Source of the DNA: Lumnitzera littorea
Lineage: Eukaryota > Streptophyta > Magnoliopsida > Myrtales > Combretaceae
Direction of reading: 5' to 3'
DNA length: 64,000 bases
Assembly: GCA_024138015.1 (NCBI GenBank)
Contig: JAMXBB010000010.1
Coordinates: 83,799,958-83,863,957 of the forward strand
Below, piece by piece: positions 35,901 through 47,000 of the stretch. Positions within the stretch are counted from its first letter, which is position 1. The number at the start of each line of letters is the position of its first letter. Below the pieces are notes generated by a model. The model saw only the letters and a list, made by a program, of their open reading frames with translations, searched no databases and was not told where the DNA came from. A program made the position numbers and the translations under genes.

Positions 35901-36790
35901 AAATAGGAAGAAAAAGAAAAGAAAAAGAATTGATAAGGAAAATTGAATGCATTTGACAAAGACATATTGACTTGGTCAAACTTTGACTTGGTTAACTCTT
36001 TGAAGATTTTATATATTATATGTAAATAATTTGGAAATAAAAAGAAAATAGAGAAAAAGATAAAGTAAGAGGGAAAATAAAAACTTAAATACAATAAATC
36101 AATAAACATATATTAGAATTTCCTTACACATTTCTAATCCTATAAATAATATTTAGAATAGTAAATAATATAATTTCAAGGTAAATTATAAATCATGTTA
36201 TTAATATTTACTATGCATTATCTAAATACCTAATAATATCTAAATTAACATAATACTAACTTATCTATGTAAATATAAGGTTAATATTAATTATAAAATA
36301 ATATTATAAATTTTTATAAATTTATGTAATATTGTTACTCTTATAAGCATTTAAAAGTTATTTCTAATTGTTTGCTAGCGATTTTATGTGATTTGGCATA
36401 TCACTCAATTATTTGGCTCAATTAGGGTTTTATAACCTTCGTAGCAAATTGGTATGTTTATAAGCTTGAAGCTTTAGTTTTAGGGTTTTGATCAGGTTCG
36501 AGTTTGATTTCTCATATGTATATGCGAATAAAATTTAGGGTTTTCATGCGCGATTAAAGTTTTTATCTAGTTCGGGTTTAATCTCTTACAATTACATATA
36601 TTTAGGGTTTAAGGATTTTGTATACAATTAGAGTTTTGATTAATAAGTTAGGGTTTTTCATATTCATTTTAAGTTTCACGTTTTAAATTTTAATCAACTT
36701 TAAACTTAGTGGCTTTGTTAACTTAAGGAAATCATTTATAATACACGAGTTTAATTTTATACTAAAAAAGCTAGATTTATGGGGTTTACA
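33000..36790 (-). mobile_element. Probable long LTR, family C copy 2
   Basis: On the minus strand it would begin TGTAAACCCC at 36,790, matching the TGTAnnnCC start of many long gypsy LTRs. Near that end it carries TTAGGGTTTT words (36,424-36,655) like copy 1. The left end, from about 33,000, has CTACAAAAGAAAAACTATTGAGGAG-type sequence that recurs near 37,752 and more weakly near 22,350. The middle is a TA-rich low-complexity tract. The left boundary is unresolved and no target duplication was identified. Reading frames inside are low-complexity. Confidence 0.42.
34690..35560. repeat. TA/TGTA-rich low-complexity block
   Basis: Nearly 0.9 kb built from TATATGTA, TACATATG and TATATATA words. 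It gives long but meaningless tyrosine/isoleucine/leucine-rich frames on the plus strand (34,763-35,274). It lies inside repeat C copy 2 and is missing from copy 1. Confidence 0.8.
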
Positions 36791-37570
36791 CTAACCTGCT
36801 GAGCAACCATTTCAATGGTCGAGCTCTTTCCAAGACTCAAGCAACATCTAAGTAGTCCAGCCTTAAACTTTTATTCAAGTTGAGCTCCCAAGCTGACTAA
36901 CATCCAACTCCAATTCGAGCTAAACTATGAGATACCTGACTTGAAGGGTATCTAGACATCCTTGATTGACTAAGCTCCGACCTAAACTAGATTAGGTCCG
37001 CTCTGACGGCAAACTCTTTTCTCTTCATCTTTATCTAAATTGTATCATACTCTAGACTACTAATCACTATGCAATATGTATTTTCTTGCACAACATTCTA
37101 GGAAGATTCTTTACTTTTCTGTAAAGAATATTCTTGGTCTCTTTTACCCTTTTAGTATCATCCATGTATTCTAATTGTAATTTACCCTTTTGCCTTTTCC
37201 ATGTATGCTTATAACCCTAATGGGGCTAATATACAAACCTTATTCATTTTATATGCAGGAATTAACCTCATTATCAGATTATTATAAGTTTTTCCTTTGA
37301 GCAACCCTAATGTTCTCATTTATCCTTAACTCTTATCTATTCCCTATAATAAGGAGCAGTGGCAAGTGATCTTATAGTTTGGACAAATGAGTCACATTTA
37401 GTGGATTTTAAGCCAAAGAGGATTGATTGGTGTGTCATATCTAGTTGGTAGCTACCTAGACTTTGCTAATCTTTTTTTATTCTCTTTTGGTTCATTACGT
37501 TGTAACACTTTTCGCCATGTGTTTGATCCTAGAGACGCATCAATAAGATTGGGTAATCAAAACTTTCGAA
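36791..37570 (+). mobile_element. Degenerate LTR related to family B
   Basis: Word order parallels the family B LTR at 49,758-50,615. A CTTTTACCCTTTTAGTATCATCCATG stretch (37,140) compares with 50,168-50,190, and GCAGTGGCAAGTGATCTTATAG (37,357) with GGTGGCGAGTAACCTTATTGG (50,381). GATTGATTGGTGTGTCATATC (37,420) compares with CATTGGTGCGTCATATC (50,449). It is much diverged, and I see no partner LTR or coding region nearby. Confidence 0.5.
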
Positions 37571-37679
37571 AGGGTATTGGTTTAAGATAAATCTAAAGGG
37601 ATAAAGATTTTGAAAATAGAAGAATATTTATTTTTAATATTTTCCCTTACACAATCTAAGTTTAGTCTAAACAATGTTT

Positions 37680-38700
37680 AATCCTATACTTATCCTTCAT
37701 AATCTGAGTCTTATACACTCATCGCTTAGCTCCTAACCCATTCCCAGCTTTGATATAGCCTACAAGAAAAGCTATTGGAGTTGAGTAAAACCACAACTCA
37801 TTGAGATCATCTATCATACAATACCATAAGCAATAGCAAACAAGTTATCAATCAATAAAATGCTATGCATGAAACAATCATATGAATGCAACAATACATA
37901 CAATCATCAAGAAACTGTATACAGTTTGGATATACACGATCCTTTTGCTAAGGGTTGGAGAACAAGTTCCAATTCGTCAACTTCAAGCACTACTACTCTA
38001 AGAAAAATCGCCCTTGGCCAATGTATTAATTAATGATAATATATAAGAATCCCATGAATCTAGCTCAAGTAGGGTTTTAGTTTTAAATATTAAAATAACC
38101 ATTTGATAATATGTATAGGATTGAGAGTATAGGTAACCTTAAGTGGTTGTATTAGGAGATGAAGCGCTAATCAAAGGATAGCATTCCCCAGTATATGATA
38201 GTTTCTATAGGTCGAGGTAAGGTTGCAAACAAAGCATCACCTTCGTATGGCTCTCTATGCTACTGCGTGATATTAATTGCCTTCTTTATGCAATCATGTA
38301 TGTCCAATTTGAATTTTTAAGCCAAAAAATTGTTATATTCAATATAAGGTGATGAAGCAAATATGAAGAACAATCAACAACAATAATAAAATTAATGAAC
38401 ATGATAACTAATTTCTTGTTGCATATTATTTAGAGTATTTTCACATCACATATCAAGCAATGCCAAGCGTATGCATTCCTTATATGCCCCCACATATCCA
38501 TTTCAAATATATAATTTAGGAGTGACTAAACTACAAACATAAGAATAGTAATAATAAAAAGTCATTCTCCTATCCATAATAACTTATCATAATAATCTTT
38601 TAGGTAGATATCTGATAGAGAAATCACCGAAGTCCATACCACTGAGGCCATCATTAAATAAGTATAGTAAGATACGTGAGACTATGATAAAGTTTAAACT
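37680..38700 (-). mobile_element. Fragment of repeat family C, copy 3
   Basis: The part at 37,700-37,860 resembles 33,040-33,200: CTCATCGCTTAGCTCCTAACCC compares with CTCAACGCTCAGCTCTTAACTC, followed by CTACAAGAAAAGCTATTGGAG and then a GAGTAAA-CACAACTCATTGAG word. Only the left portion of the family seems present. No coding sequence. Confidence 0.45.
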
Positions 38701-39010
38701 AACTTTAACATTTGCTTATTTCTTGGTTTGAATCCAATTCTAATCATTGTAATTTATCTACCGAACTCTGCTTTAACAAATTAATAATTTTTGTAACACT
38801 TGGAAAGCCTAGATTCACTTGTAAATATAATGATTCGAAAATGTGAATGTTAATGTGAGTGTCATGTTAAATGAGGTGAAAGTTCTTATTTTGTTTATCT
38901 ACTACAACTATTACTATTATTATATATGTTTTTTTCCCTCTTCATCGACTTACAAAATTTTCTTATTTATTTTAGCGTAGACTAAAATTGTAGTGGTACT
39001 CTAAACAATA

Positions 39011-39741
39011 CACCACAAGAATTTGGTATAATAGGTACCAATAATTAGTAGGATTTTCATATTTGTTTCAATTGATAATCAAGTGTAGCAATTCTTTCTA
39101 ATTGTAGTAATAAGTATAGTCAATAGTCACTCTTTTAAAAAATGTTATATAATGATAATTAATAGTAACAGTTTTAGAAAATGTTATATAATAATAATTA
39201 ATAGTAGCATATTTAAAAAGTGTTACATAATCAGGATAACCCTTTGGAGATAATACTTTTTTTTTTCTATCTCTTGATTTTTTCCCTCATATGTCGTTTC
39301 TTTTCTTCTCCTTTATTCTTCAAATCATCCAATCACTGAAACCCTAAAAATCAAAATTGGAACCCTAATTTTCCTCCATTTTCCCTTTATTCTCATCACC
39401 AAACTGAGCTATCACCATGGGTAACACAGAAAAACTCCTAAATCAAATCATAGACCTAAAATTCACTTCCAAACCACTCCAGAGACAAGCCAGGAAGTAT
39501 GAGAAGGAAGAGAAAGTAGACAAAGTGAAAGTGAAGAAAGCAATCGAGAAGGGAAACATGGATTGAGCTCGAATTTATGCTGCAAAAGCAATCGAGAAGA
39601 TGATTGAATAGATGAATTATCTTTAACTAACTTCAAGACTCGATGCTATAGTTGTGAGACTCAACACACAAACTAAAATGACCACGATTAATAAGTCCAT
39701 GGCTTTGATCATCAAATTGCTTGGATTGTTTTTAGTTACAG
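39011..39741 (+). mobile_element. CACTA-like transposon end carrying a host gene fragment
   Basis: The left end reads CACCACAAGAATTTGG (consensus CACTACAAGAAAA). It is followed at 39,115-39,240 by three copies of an approximately 45-bp subterminal unit (TTTTAAAAAATGTTATATAA, TTTTAGAAAATGTTATATAA, ATTTAAAAAGTGTTACATAA, each followed by AATAGT-type words). Such TTTAAAAAGTGTT subterminal repeats are characteristic of plant CACTA elements. The element then runs into a CHMP1 5' leader and exon. The right terminus was not found, so the true extent is unknown; 39,741 is only the end of the recognised cargo. Confidence 0.55.
39417..39741 (+). pseudogene. CHMP1: CHMP1/VPS46-like ESCRT-III exon fragment
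   Basis: From the ATG at 39,417 the frame reads MGNTEKLLNQIIDLKFTSKP, then LQRQARKYEKEEK, KVKKAIEKGNMD, a TGA stop, ARIYAAKAIEK, more stops, and RLDAIVVRLNTQTKMTTINK. This is the conserved basic N-terminal half of plant CHMP1 (ESCRT-III, about 200 residues; multivesicular-body sorting). At least three in-frame stops (after GNMD, KMIE and MNYL) inactivate it. Translation stops matching at ACAG|GTGAGTTTC, a good 5' splice site at 39,741/39,742, and a CCATTTTCCCTTT-type leader precedes the ATG. So this is a genomic, intron-edge-bearing copy, not a reverse-transcribed one. About the first 108 codons are present; the rest of the gene is missing. Confidence 0.9.
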
Positions 39742-41459
39742 GTGAGTTTCTTTGATTTCGTCGTGATTTAATGATAATTTTTTACTCGATAAATGGTATC
39801 AAATCTAATATAAATGAGAAATGACATGGTAGCATAAATTGTTAGCCTTAATATAAACTGGCCCAATTTAGACACAAGACACTTTAGGTTATGGATTTAG
39901 GTTTTCATATAAGATTAATAAATGGGTTGTGTCACGAGTTTAGGTTTTTTGAACATGAAGCCATTTGGATAAGAAAATGAGACATGAGACAATAACACAA
40001 ATTGCCAGCTCTACATGGATTACTCTTGATTCATCGTAAAACTACAATTGTGAAGATGTGGTTTAGAGGTGCTTATAGTTTGGCTTCATTTATGAACTTT
40101 AGGATGTCGCATTTTATATTTCTTAAGAAAAGTTTACATTTCTAAGTTCAAAATTTTTTTCCAGTGCATGTGCATTTGCATTAAAGTCTAGTGAAATCTT
40201 CCAAATATTTTTCGTATGTCCTTTCTTCTATTCCAAATTTGTTCACTAAACTGTCTTATCAATTTTTTTAGGATTTAACAATTTTTCTATCATTCCTACA
40301 ATCATCAATTCGCTATATTATGTGTCTAATACGATAAATCTACTTCTACAGATCTTATAAAGCTAAGGAGATCCTATAATGGTTTATTAGTAGTGTTTAG
40401 AATAAGCAATTTCATATTATGTATTTGTTAGTTCTTTTATTTTATTGTCATCTTTTATATAAGATTATATTATATATTATATGAGATTTATTGTACTCAT
40501 ATTGGATGGATTTTATTCATTTAGGAGAAACTGTAATATCTCCATATAATGCAAATTGACTTTTGAGAAGTGTCAGTCTATTTGATTAGATTTCATACCC
40601 CCCAACTTCTAGTTTGAGCATTCTTATAATAAATTTGGTTAATGTAATTTTTTCTTATTAAATTAAATTTACCTTTACTAGTAAAGGAAAAAAAAACTTA
40701 GAAATTTAAGTATTAATTTCAAGGATAAGGAATCTAAACATACAATGAGCAAATATGAGAAGGGTGTAGCATTTACCATTTTTCCTATAGGTATCACTAT
40801 TCCCATTATGAGGTGGACTTAATTTCTCTAGGACATGATTTGCAACAAGATGCTCTTCTTACTCCACCACATAAATTCCAGAGATTTGAATCTCTAATTT
40901 TAGGCTAAAATATTCACTTGCATCTAATTTCTCTAGTTAAGTAAGCTAACTTACAATTAGATATTATAATACCCCATGTTAAGTGAAACCTCACATAGAT
41001 TATGGGAGAGAATTGGTATTGGTTTGTAGGTGATAATGGTGAATATTTTATCAATGCTAATAAAAAAAATTTTAGCCAAATTGTTAAAAAAAGACCTATT
41101 AGTGTTTTTTAGCTAGTTATTCATTATTTTTAGCATGGAACATTACAAAGAATATCTTATCAATAGTAATTAGAAACTTTTTGAACCAAGTGATTGAAAA
41201 AGGCCAATTAATCTTTGTCAGCTTAGTTGTTTACTATTTTTAGCCTAGGACCTTATAAATAGTATTAGAATCGATACCTATCAGTAAGTGGATGATTAGG
41301 CAACTATTTTGATCCATTATACAAAAGAGGTTTTAGGAGACTGGGGAATGTCACCAATGTGTTACTCTTAGCATATTTCTAAGATAATCTTTAGGTTGAG
41401 CCTTTCAAGGTGAAGCCTCACAAAGGCCTAACTTCAACTTAGTGTAAAGTAATTATGCT
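39742..41459. other. Intergenic/intron-like and repeat-like DNA
   Basis: The first part is T-rich like a plant intron. 39,845-40,020 has GACACAAGACAC / GGGTTGTGTCACGAG / GACATGAGACAATAACAC words ending in AAATTGCCAGCTCTAC, which resembles a common dispersed plant repeat in degenerate form. 40,960-41,459 may contain the 3' LTR of the minus-strand copia element that follows, but I could not place its ends. No gene is seen. Confidence 0.4.
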
Positions 41460-41491
41460 TTAGAAATTGATTTTGTAAGAAAATCTGCAAG

Positions 41492-43320
41492 TTAAGGCAT
41501 AAAATTAACATAAGTAGTATAGAGAAACCCTTTAGCAATTTGATCTCTAATAAAGATAGTAAGGATAGTCATCAAGCAATTGAGTAGATTTATTATCATA
41601 ATATAAAGTAACAGGTAAAGAATACTGCATAACAAGACTGTTGGAGATATAAGAAATCCACAAAAGTTCCTTTGTCGTAGAGGCCATGTTACCATATTCG
41701 GCCTTAAAAGAAGTAGACACTGTATTTTGTTTCTTGGTTGTCCAAGAAATAAGAGAAGTACCTAATAATGTGCAATACCTTGTGATGGATTTTCAATCAA
41801 CTACGTATCCTCCCCAATTAGAATCTGAATACCCAACTAGATTAAAAGAACTTTTTGCTAAATGAAAAAGGCTAAGGTTGACAGTTTCCTTGAGATAGCC
41901 TAGTACATGATAGGTAGCCTTGAGATGAGTAACACGAGGAGAAGCTAAAAATTGACTTAGTTTGTGGACTGCATAAGAAACATTTGGTCTGGTTGAAGTT
42001 AGGTAAAGAAAACTACCTACAATGCACCAATAAGTAGTAGGATCATCTAAAAGTGCATCATAAACAGTAAAAAGATTACAACCAGCATACAAAGGACATT
42101 TTGGAAGTTTAGAAGTAGAGAGACCAACAACTATTAACATGTCTGAAATAAACTTTCATTGGTTTAAAAGGATGCCTTTAGGTGTGTGACAAATCTCAAC
42201 TCTAAGAAAATACCTTGCCAAACCTAAATCCTTAATGGTAAACGCCTCATGCAACTACTGTTTCAAAGCATCAATAGAAGAAATATTTATCCTTATAAGC
42301 AACATATCATTGACATATAAGAGAAGAACCAAGAATTCATCATGCAAGGAGCGAACGAATAATGAATGATCATGCTAAGATTGTATAAAACCATGATGAA
42401 GGATGAATTTTGAGATCTCATGATTCCATTGTCAAGAGGCTTGTTTAAGCCTATACAAAGAGTGAAGTAATCGACACACTTGACTTTCACTAGCTTTAGT
42501 ATAACTAAGAGGAGGATTCATATATATTTCTTTCTCTAAAAAGCCATGAAGGAAAGCATTATTTATGTCAACTTGATAGAGTGGCCATCCATGAACAGTA
42601 GCCACTACCAATAAGAACCAAATAATGCCAAAATTAGCAATTGGGGAGAAGGTACTATGATAATCTTCCCCTACAATTTGGGTGTATCCTTTAGCTATAA
42701 GATGAGCCTTATATTGTTTAACACTATCATCTATCTTATACTTGATTTTGTACGCCTACTTACCACCAATAGTACGCTTGCCTTTGGTAATGAAGCAAGC
42801 TTTAATATGTGATTTTGCTCAAGAGCTTGAAGCTCTTTATTCATTGCTTCAACCTAATAGAGCTTGAACTACTTAGGAATAAGAAGTAGGTTCTTTAGTT
42901 GTAAAAACATTTGTAAGTGATGACATATATTTAGGTGGGTAAGAAGAAAAGTAGCGTGAATCAAACAATAGATATCTAACTAAACCAATGGAAGGGCCAT
43001 TGGGTAAGAGAACTGAAAATGCATTGTATGTTGTATGTAAACAGTTTTCCAACCATTTAGGTAGATGTCTAAGTTGAGAAGAATGCTTAACAAGAGGAAT
43101 AGAAGAATGGGAATTAGGTAAGGATGAAACAAAGATAGGTGTGTCAATAGAATCAGAAAAAGAGACATATTGTTAGGTAGTGAATAAGGTTGTGAATCAA
43201 AGAATAAAGGAGAATATGTATCATTTTCTTTTAAAGGAAAATGCTGCTAAAAAAATTTAACATCTCTGCTAACAAATGCTCTTTTGTTCTCTAAATCATA
43301 CACTTAATAACATTTGCAAC
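41492..43320 (-). pseudogene. Copia pol, reverse transcriptase and RNase H part, degenerate
   Basis: Read leftwards from 43,320, the pieces follow copia order. VYDLENKR near 43,290 (end of integrase/linker) is followed by a serine/proline-type linker ending in a WKTVY word (43,050). Reverse transcriptase pieces include a YVDD region decayed to YMSMI (42,300). Next come VGSFLYLTSTRPNVSYAVHKLSQFL and YSDSNWGG (41,810-42,000), and RNase H pieces such as ATTKELLWISYI near 41,640-41,690. Frames shift repeatedly and stops are frequent. It is the downstream half of one element with 44,215-46,690, separated by the solo LTR at 43,321-44,214. Confidence 0.85.
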
Positions 43321-44214
43321 TATTGATTGTGGGATTAATTAACTATGAATAAGGGAGAGGACTGGTCTTTGATCCTGCAAATTAAGGAATTTGTGGGTGG
43401 TGAACCGGATTGCTCTCCTTGCTCCAAGATTTTCTACAAAAAGCCTCATGAGAGTATGTTTACAAGGGCCCTTTGACACTCAAGTCAGTAAGGAAGAATG
43501 AGAAAAAGGGGGTTAGGGATCTACTTGGGCACTTTAAGCCCTAATGGGAGGTGTTCAACTAGGGTTTTCCTGATGAGAGGTCTATAGAGTATTAGAGAGA
43601 TGTGAGATTTGTTACCTATTGGCTCCTTACACTATTTATAGTACAAGGAGCACAACTACCTAGGATACATGATGGCTCAGGGTTCATCCGTACTTGTTGC
43701 TAATAGGGGATATGCGCTGAGGAGCTGGTAGGTTCACTTTAGTTGTTAGTTAACCATGACCATACTAGCAGCCGCATTTGTAACCTAGGACTTTAACATC
43801 TTTCGAGTATGTCATATGTGCTAATTGTACCACAAATATCAAAGCGTAGGTAATGCTCCGAGGAGAAGAATAAGCACTAAAGACAAGCATTGCTGAAGGA
43901 GTGAAGAAGACACTCTGGATGAGATGCCGCTGGTAGGCCAGGCCAAGGGAGAGCTCATTGAGGTGAGGACGTCCTTGTAAGGTGTGCTCAGGTTTAAGGA
44001 AGGAGAGGATCCAGTCAACTTTCGTTATAAGGAACAACCAATGCTTAAGAGGAAGGCACTCGGAGATTGAGCATTTGCAGGTTGTATCCTTAACATGCTC
44101 TCATGTAAGATCAATGCTCGAGTTAAGCCTTCTAGGGTTATCTAATCTTTAGTAGGCCTTAAGGGATTCCTATTGAGATTGGGCCTCGAGTTAGGCCAAA
44201 ACTAGGTATCAATA
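43321..44214 (-). mobile_element. 894-bp solo LTR nested in the copia element
   Basis: The block sits between copia integrase words HGC (right) and KCY-VYDLENKR (left). GCAAC occurs on both sides (43,316-43,320 and 44,215-44,219), and removing the block plus one GCAAC restores a continuous copia frame. Its ends are a perfect 7-bp inverted repeat, TATTGAT and ATCAATA. A minus-strand promoter-like CTATAAATAG lies near 43,633-43,642. Open frames inside (for example 43,765-44,037) match no known domain. It is read as a solo LTR, probably gypsy; the extended ends differ from a simple TG...CA. Confidence 0.8.
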
Positions 44215-45420
44215 GCAACCATGAACAGAACCAATGAAGTCACATTGAATCCCTTTTTGCTTAAATTTATCCTTATGTAGATAAACATCAGTACAATAAC
44301 ATAAACATCCCATTACTTTCATATGACCATAGTTAGGTTCTATAGCAAAAAGTACTTGATATGGGGTCTTCCATTGTATATTTGCCATAAGCATCCTATT
44401 TACCAAGTAGATAGCAGTTAAAATACAATCTCCCCAAAAATACTACAAATTCTAAGAGCTCTTGCTATATCAAGAAGATGATGATGCTTTCTCTCTATTT
44501 TTCCATTTTGTTAAGGGGTGAAAGGAACACTCTTTTGATGTATAATACCATAATGAGCAAAAAGTCGTGAATAAGCATAAGAGGTGAATTTGGTTCCATT
44601 ATTAGTCCTTATGTATTTAGGTGTTAAGGAAAAATGGTTTTGGACATAATGAATGAAGCTTTGAAGTATGGAAAGGGTTTGTGTTTTGTATTTTAGCAAG
44701 TAAGTCCAGTTTACTTGAGAAAAGTCATCTACAATTATAAAAAAATATGGTGCATCAGTGTAACAAGGTTCATGATACAGTCCCCATAAGTCTATATGCA
44801 ACAATTCAAATAAATACTTTGGTACATACTCACTTCACGAAAAAGATAAGCAATGATACTTAGCTAAGAGATGTATATCACAAAAGAAATCAAACACTTT
44901 AAGGTGTTTACATTGTGGCAATTGTTTAAGCTTTGAAAGAGACAAATGTCTAAGTCTACTGTAAACCAATGACAGATCAGTACAAGAGTTTGAATTTACT
45001 CGAGAAGAATTATAAGGGAAAACAATGTTCTGTGACAATGTAGAGGATGTGTTATTGACTGGATTGAGGTTCGAATGCAAAAAATACAGCCTACAATATG
45101 CTTTAGTTGTAAGAAGACAAGTCTTACTATTTTGGGCCTAAAATGAACATAAAGTTTTGTCATTTATAACAGCTAGTGGGTGGTCTGAAAGCAATCTCTA
45201 TACTGATAGCAAGTTGTGCTTGAAATCTATGACATGAAGAACATTATGGAGTACAATATCTTTATGAATTTGGATAGAACTAGTTGTGTGTACTTCCTTT
45301 TTTGTACCATTAGGTAGGCTAACAAAAAAAGGTTTAGCTAGGTACGGTTTATTTGTTAAAAGGTGTGTAAGAGGGGTTACATGATCACTTCCTCTGTATC
45401 TACTATCCAAAAACCTTCCT
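44215..45420 (-). pseudogene. Copia pol, protease and integrase part, degenerate
   Basis: Protease region: the DSGASDHV motif appears as DSRYRGSDHVTPL at 45,410-45,370. Pre-integrase: SLVYSRLRHLSLSKLKQL near 44,960. Integrase core: HIDLWGLYHEPCYTDAPYFFIIVDDFSQ (44,800-44,715) with later RTNNGTKFTSYAYSRLFAHYGI (catalytic region D changed to N) and then PYQVLFAIEPNYGHMKVMGC near 44,360-44,290. The fragments lie in different frames with stops between them. The copia order protease, integrase, reverse transcriptase is clear. Confidence 0.87.
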
Positions 45421-45639
45421 TATTATTCATAGCAACGAAGAAAGCATAAAAGGATTGAGAAATACTTGCAAAATGCATTGAAACTTCACTGGATTCAGTT
45501 GTTTCATCAGTGATCTTACCTTTCATTAACTTCTTCACTTCATGACAAACACTTTGGAGTACCTACGGATCTAACGGACTGGAATTAATAGAACTAGAAT
45601 AATGATCAAAAGGAGTAGCATCATTAGAAATAAGATTGC

Positions 45640-46520
45640 TCAATTAATAGTTTTCCATAGTAGCTATAGTCCTAGCAAGTCTTTTCTTTGTTTTCTTTCC
45701 TTTATAGCACCTAGGGTATCCGATAATTTTGAAGCAAGATTCAATCGAGTGTTTGTCCATATGATAATTTTTGCATTTCACCTTTCCTTCGTAATTGTCT
45801 CTTTTATCTCTCTGATTAGTACCATTAATGTTCTTATTTACAACAAAAATTGAAGCTTCACTCTCAAACAAAAAGGACTAAGTAAGTTGTCTCTGTTTCT
45901 CACTTTGGCAAACTAAGTAAAATGCTTGAGTAACTGATGCTAAAGGATCCGATGATAAGATCTTATTGTGTATTGATTCAAATGTGTCTGATAAACCCAT
46001 AAAGAATTGGATCAATTTATTTTGTGACTCATACTTTATCAATTTGTCTTTTAGTTCACCAATGCAATATTCCAACCATCTACAGGAGCAACTAAGATAC
46101 GAAGTTAAAGCCTACAATTCCTCCCAATAAAGCCTTAGTTTGTTATAATATTTTGTTATTGACTTATGTTCCTATTGAACATTTGATATTTCATGTTGTA
46201 GTTGAAAATCAGAGGGCCATTGATATGGCCATACTTATCATAGATCTCCTTCCATAATTCTAATGAAGACTGTGCATATATGAAACTCTACAAAATATCA
46301 CTACTCATCGAGTTTATTATCCAACATTTAACTAAGCAGTCGCATCTGATCCATCTAACAAAATCCATAATGTTTTCTTCAAGTCTAGGAATGGTTCCAT
46401 CAATAAACCCTAACTTGAGTTTGGCTCCTAAAGCCATCCTAATTGATCGACTCCAAGCCATAAAATTAGCCCCATTGAAAATAATATTTCCAATTGTCAT
46501 CCCTGGATTATCCAATCAAA
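45640..46520 (-). pseudogene. Copia gag, degenerate
   Basis: The N-terminal part reads MDNPGMTIGNIIFNGANFMAW SRSIRMALGAK in two adjoining pieces near 46,515 (UBN2/gag-polypeptide type: NY..W...M...L.AK). The middle is LIQFFMGLSDTFESIHNKILSS near 46,000, and a zinc-knuckle relic CKNYHMDKHSIESCFKIIGYP lies near 45,780-45,720. The copia CCHC motif is only partly kept. It leads into the protease part on the same strand. Confidence 0.85.
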
Positions 46521-46524
46521 AAAT

Positions 46525-47000
46525 GTACAAACAATAGACACTTACAAGATCTAGTTGTACAGTAAGTTGATTCATTTTTCAAGTAAAATCTTCAAATGAA
46601 AGAACGTAATCGAATGGCACTATCAGTCTACAATTTGAATGTAAAAGGATTATTACCATGTAGTTTTGATATCATGAGAAAAGGTGATCCTAATGCAGCC
46701 AATATCCAAGATATAGAAATTAAGCTATTCATCAAAAAGTCACAGAGGAAAACAGTGAAAATTTGTAATGGAAGATGAAGAGTTTTTATGTTATTCTCAA
46801 CTAACTAATCATTCTGTATAAGAGTACTCATACTATTTCTACTGAATACGACTAATGTGACTAATATTTGTCGACGCACATAAATTATATAGTTGTACAC
46901 TTAACACTTAATAGTCTTCTCATTTCTATTATAGATGTGAGTTCATTAAGGCCAAGAGTAATATGTATAACTCAGGCTACTAAAAATAGACCAAGGCTTG
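46525..47000 (-). mobile_element. 5' end of the copia element: primer-binding site and 5' LTR
   Basis: On the minus strand, TGATATCAAAACTACATGG (near 46,657-46,675) resembles the methionine-tRNA primer-binding site TGGTATCAGAGC, as expected between LTR and gag. The sequence to its right is therefore the 5' LTR, with a TATATAATTTATG promoter-like site near 46,882-46,895. The outer edge is not resolved and is set at about 47,000. Confidence 0.5.
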
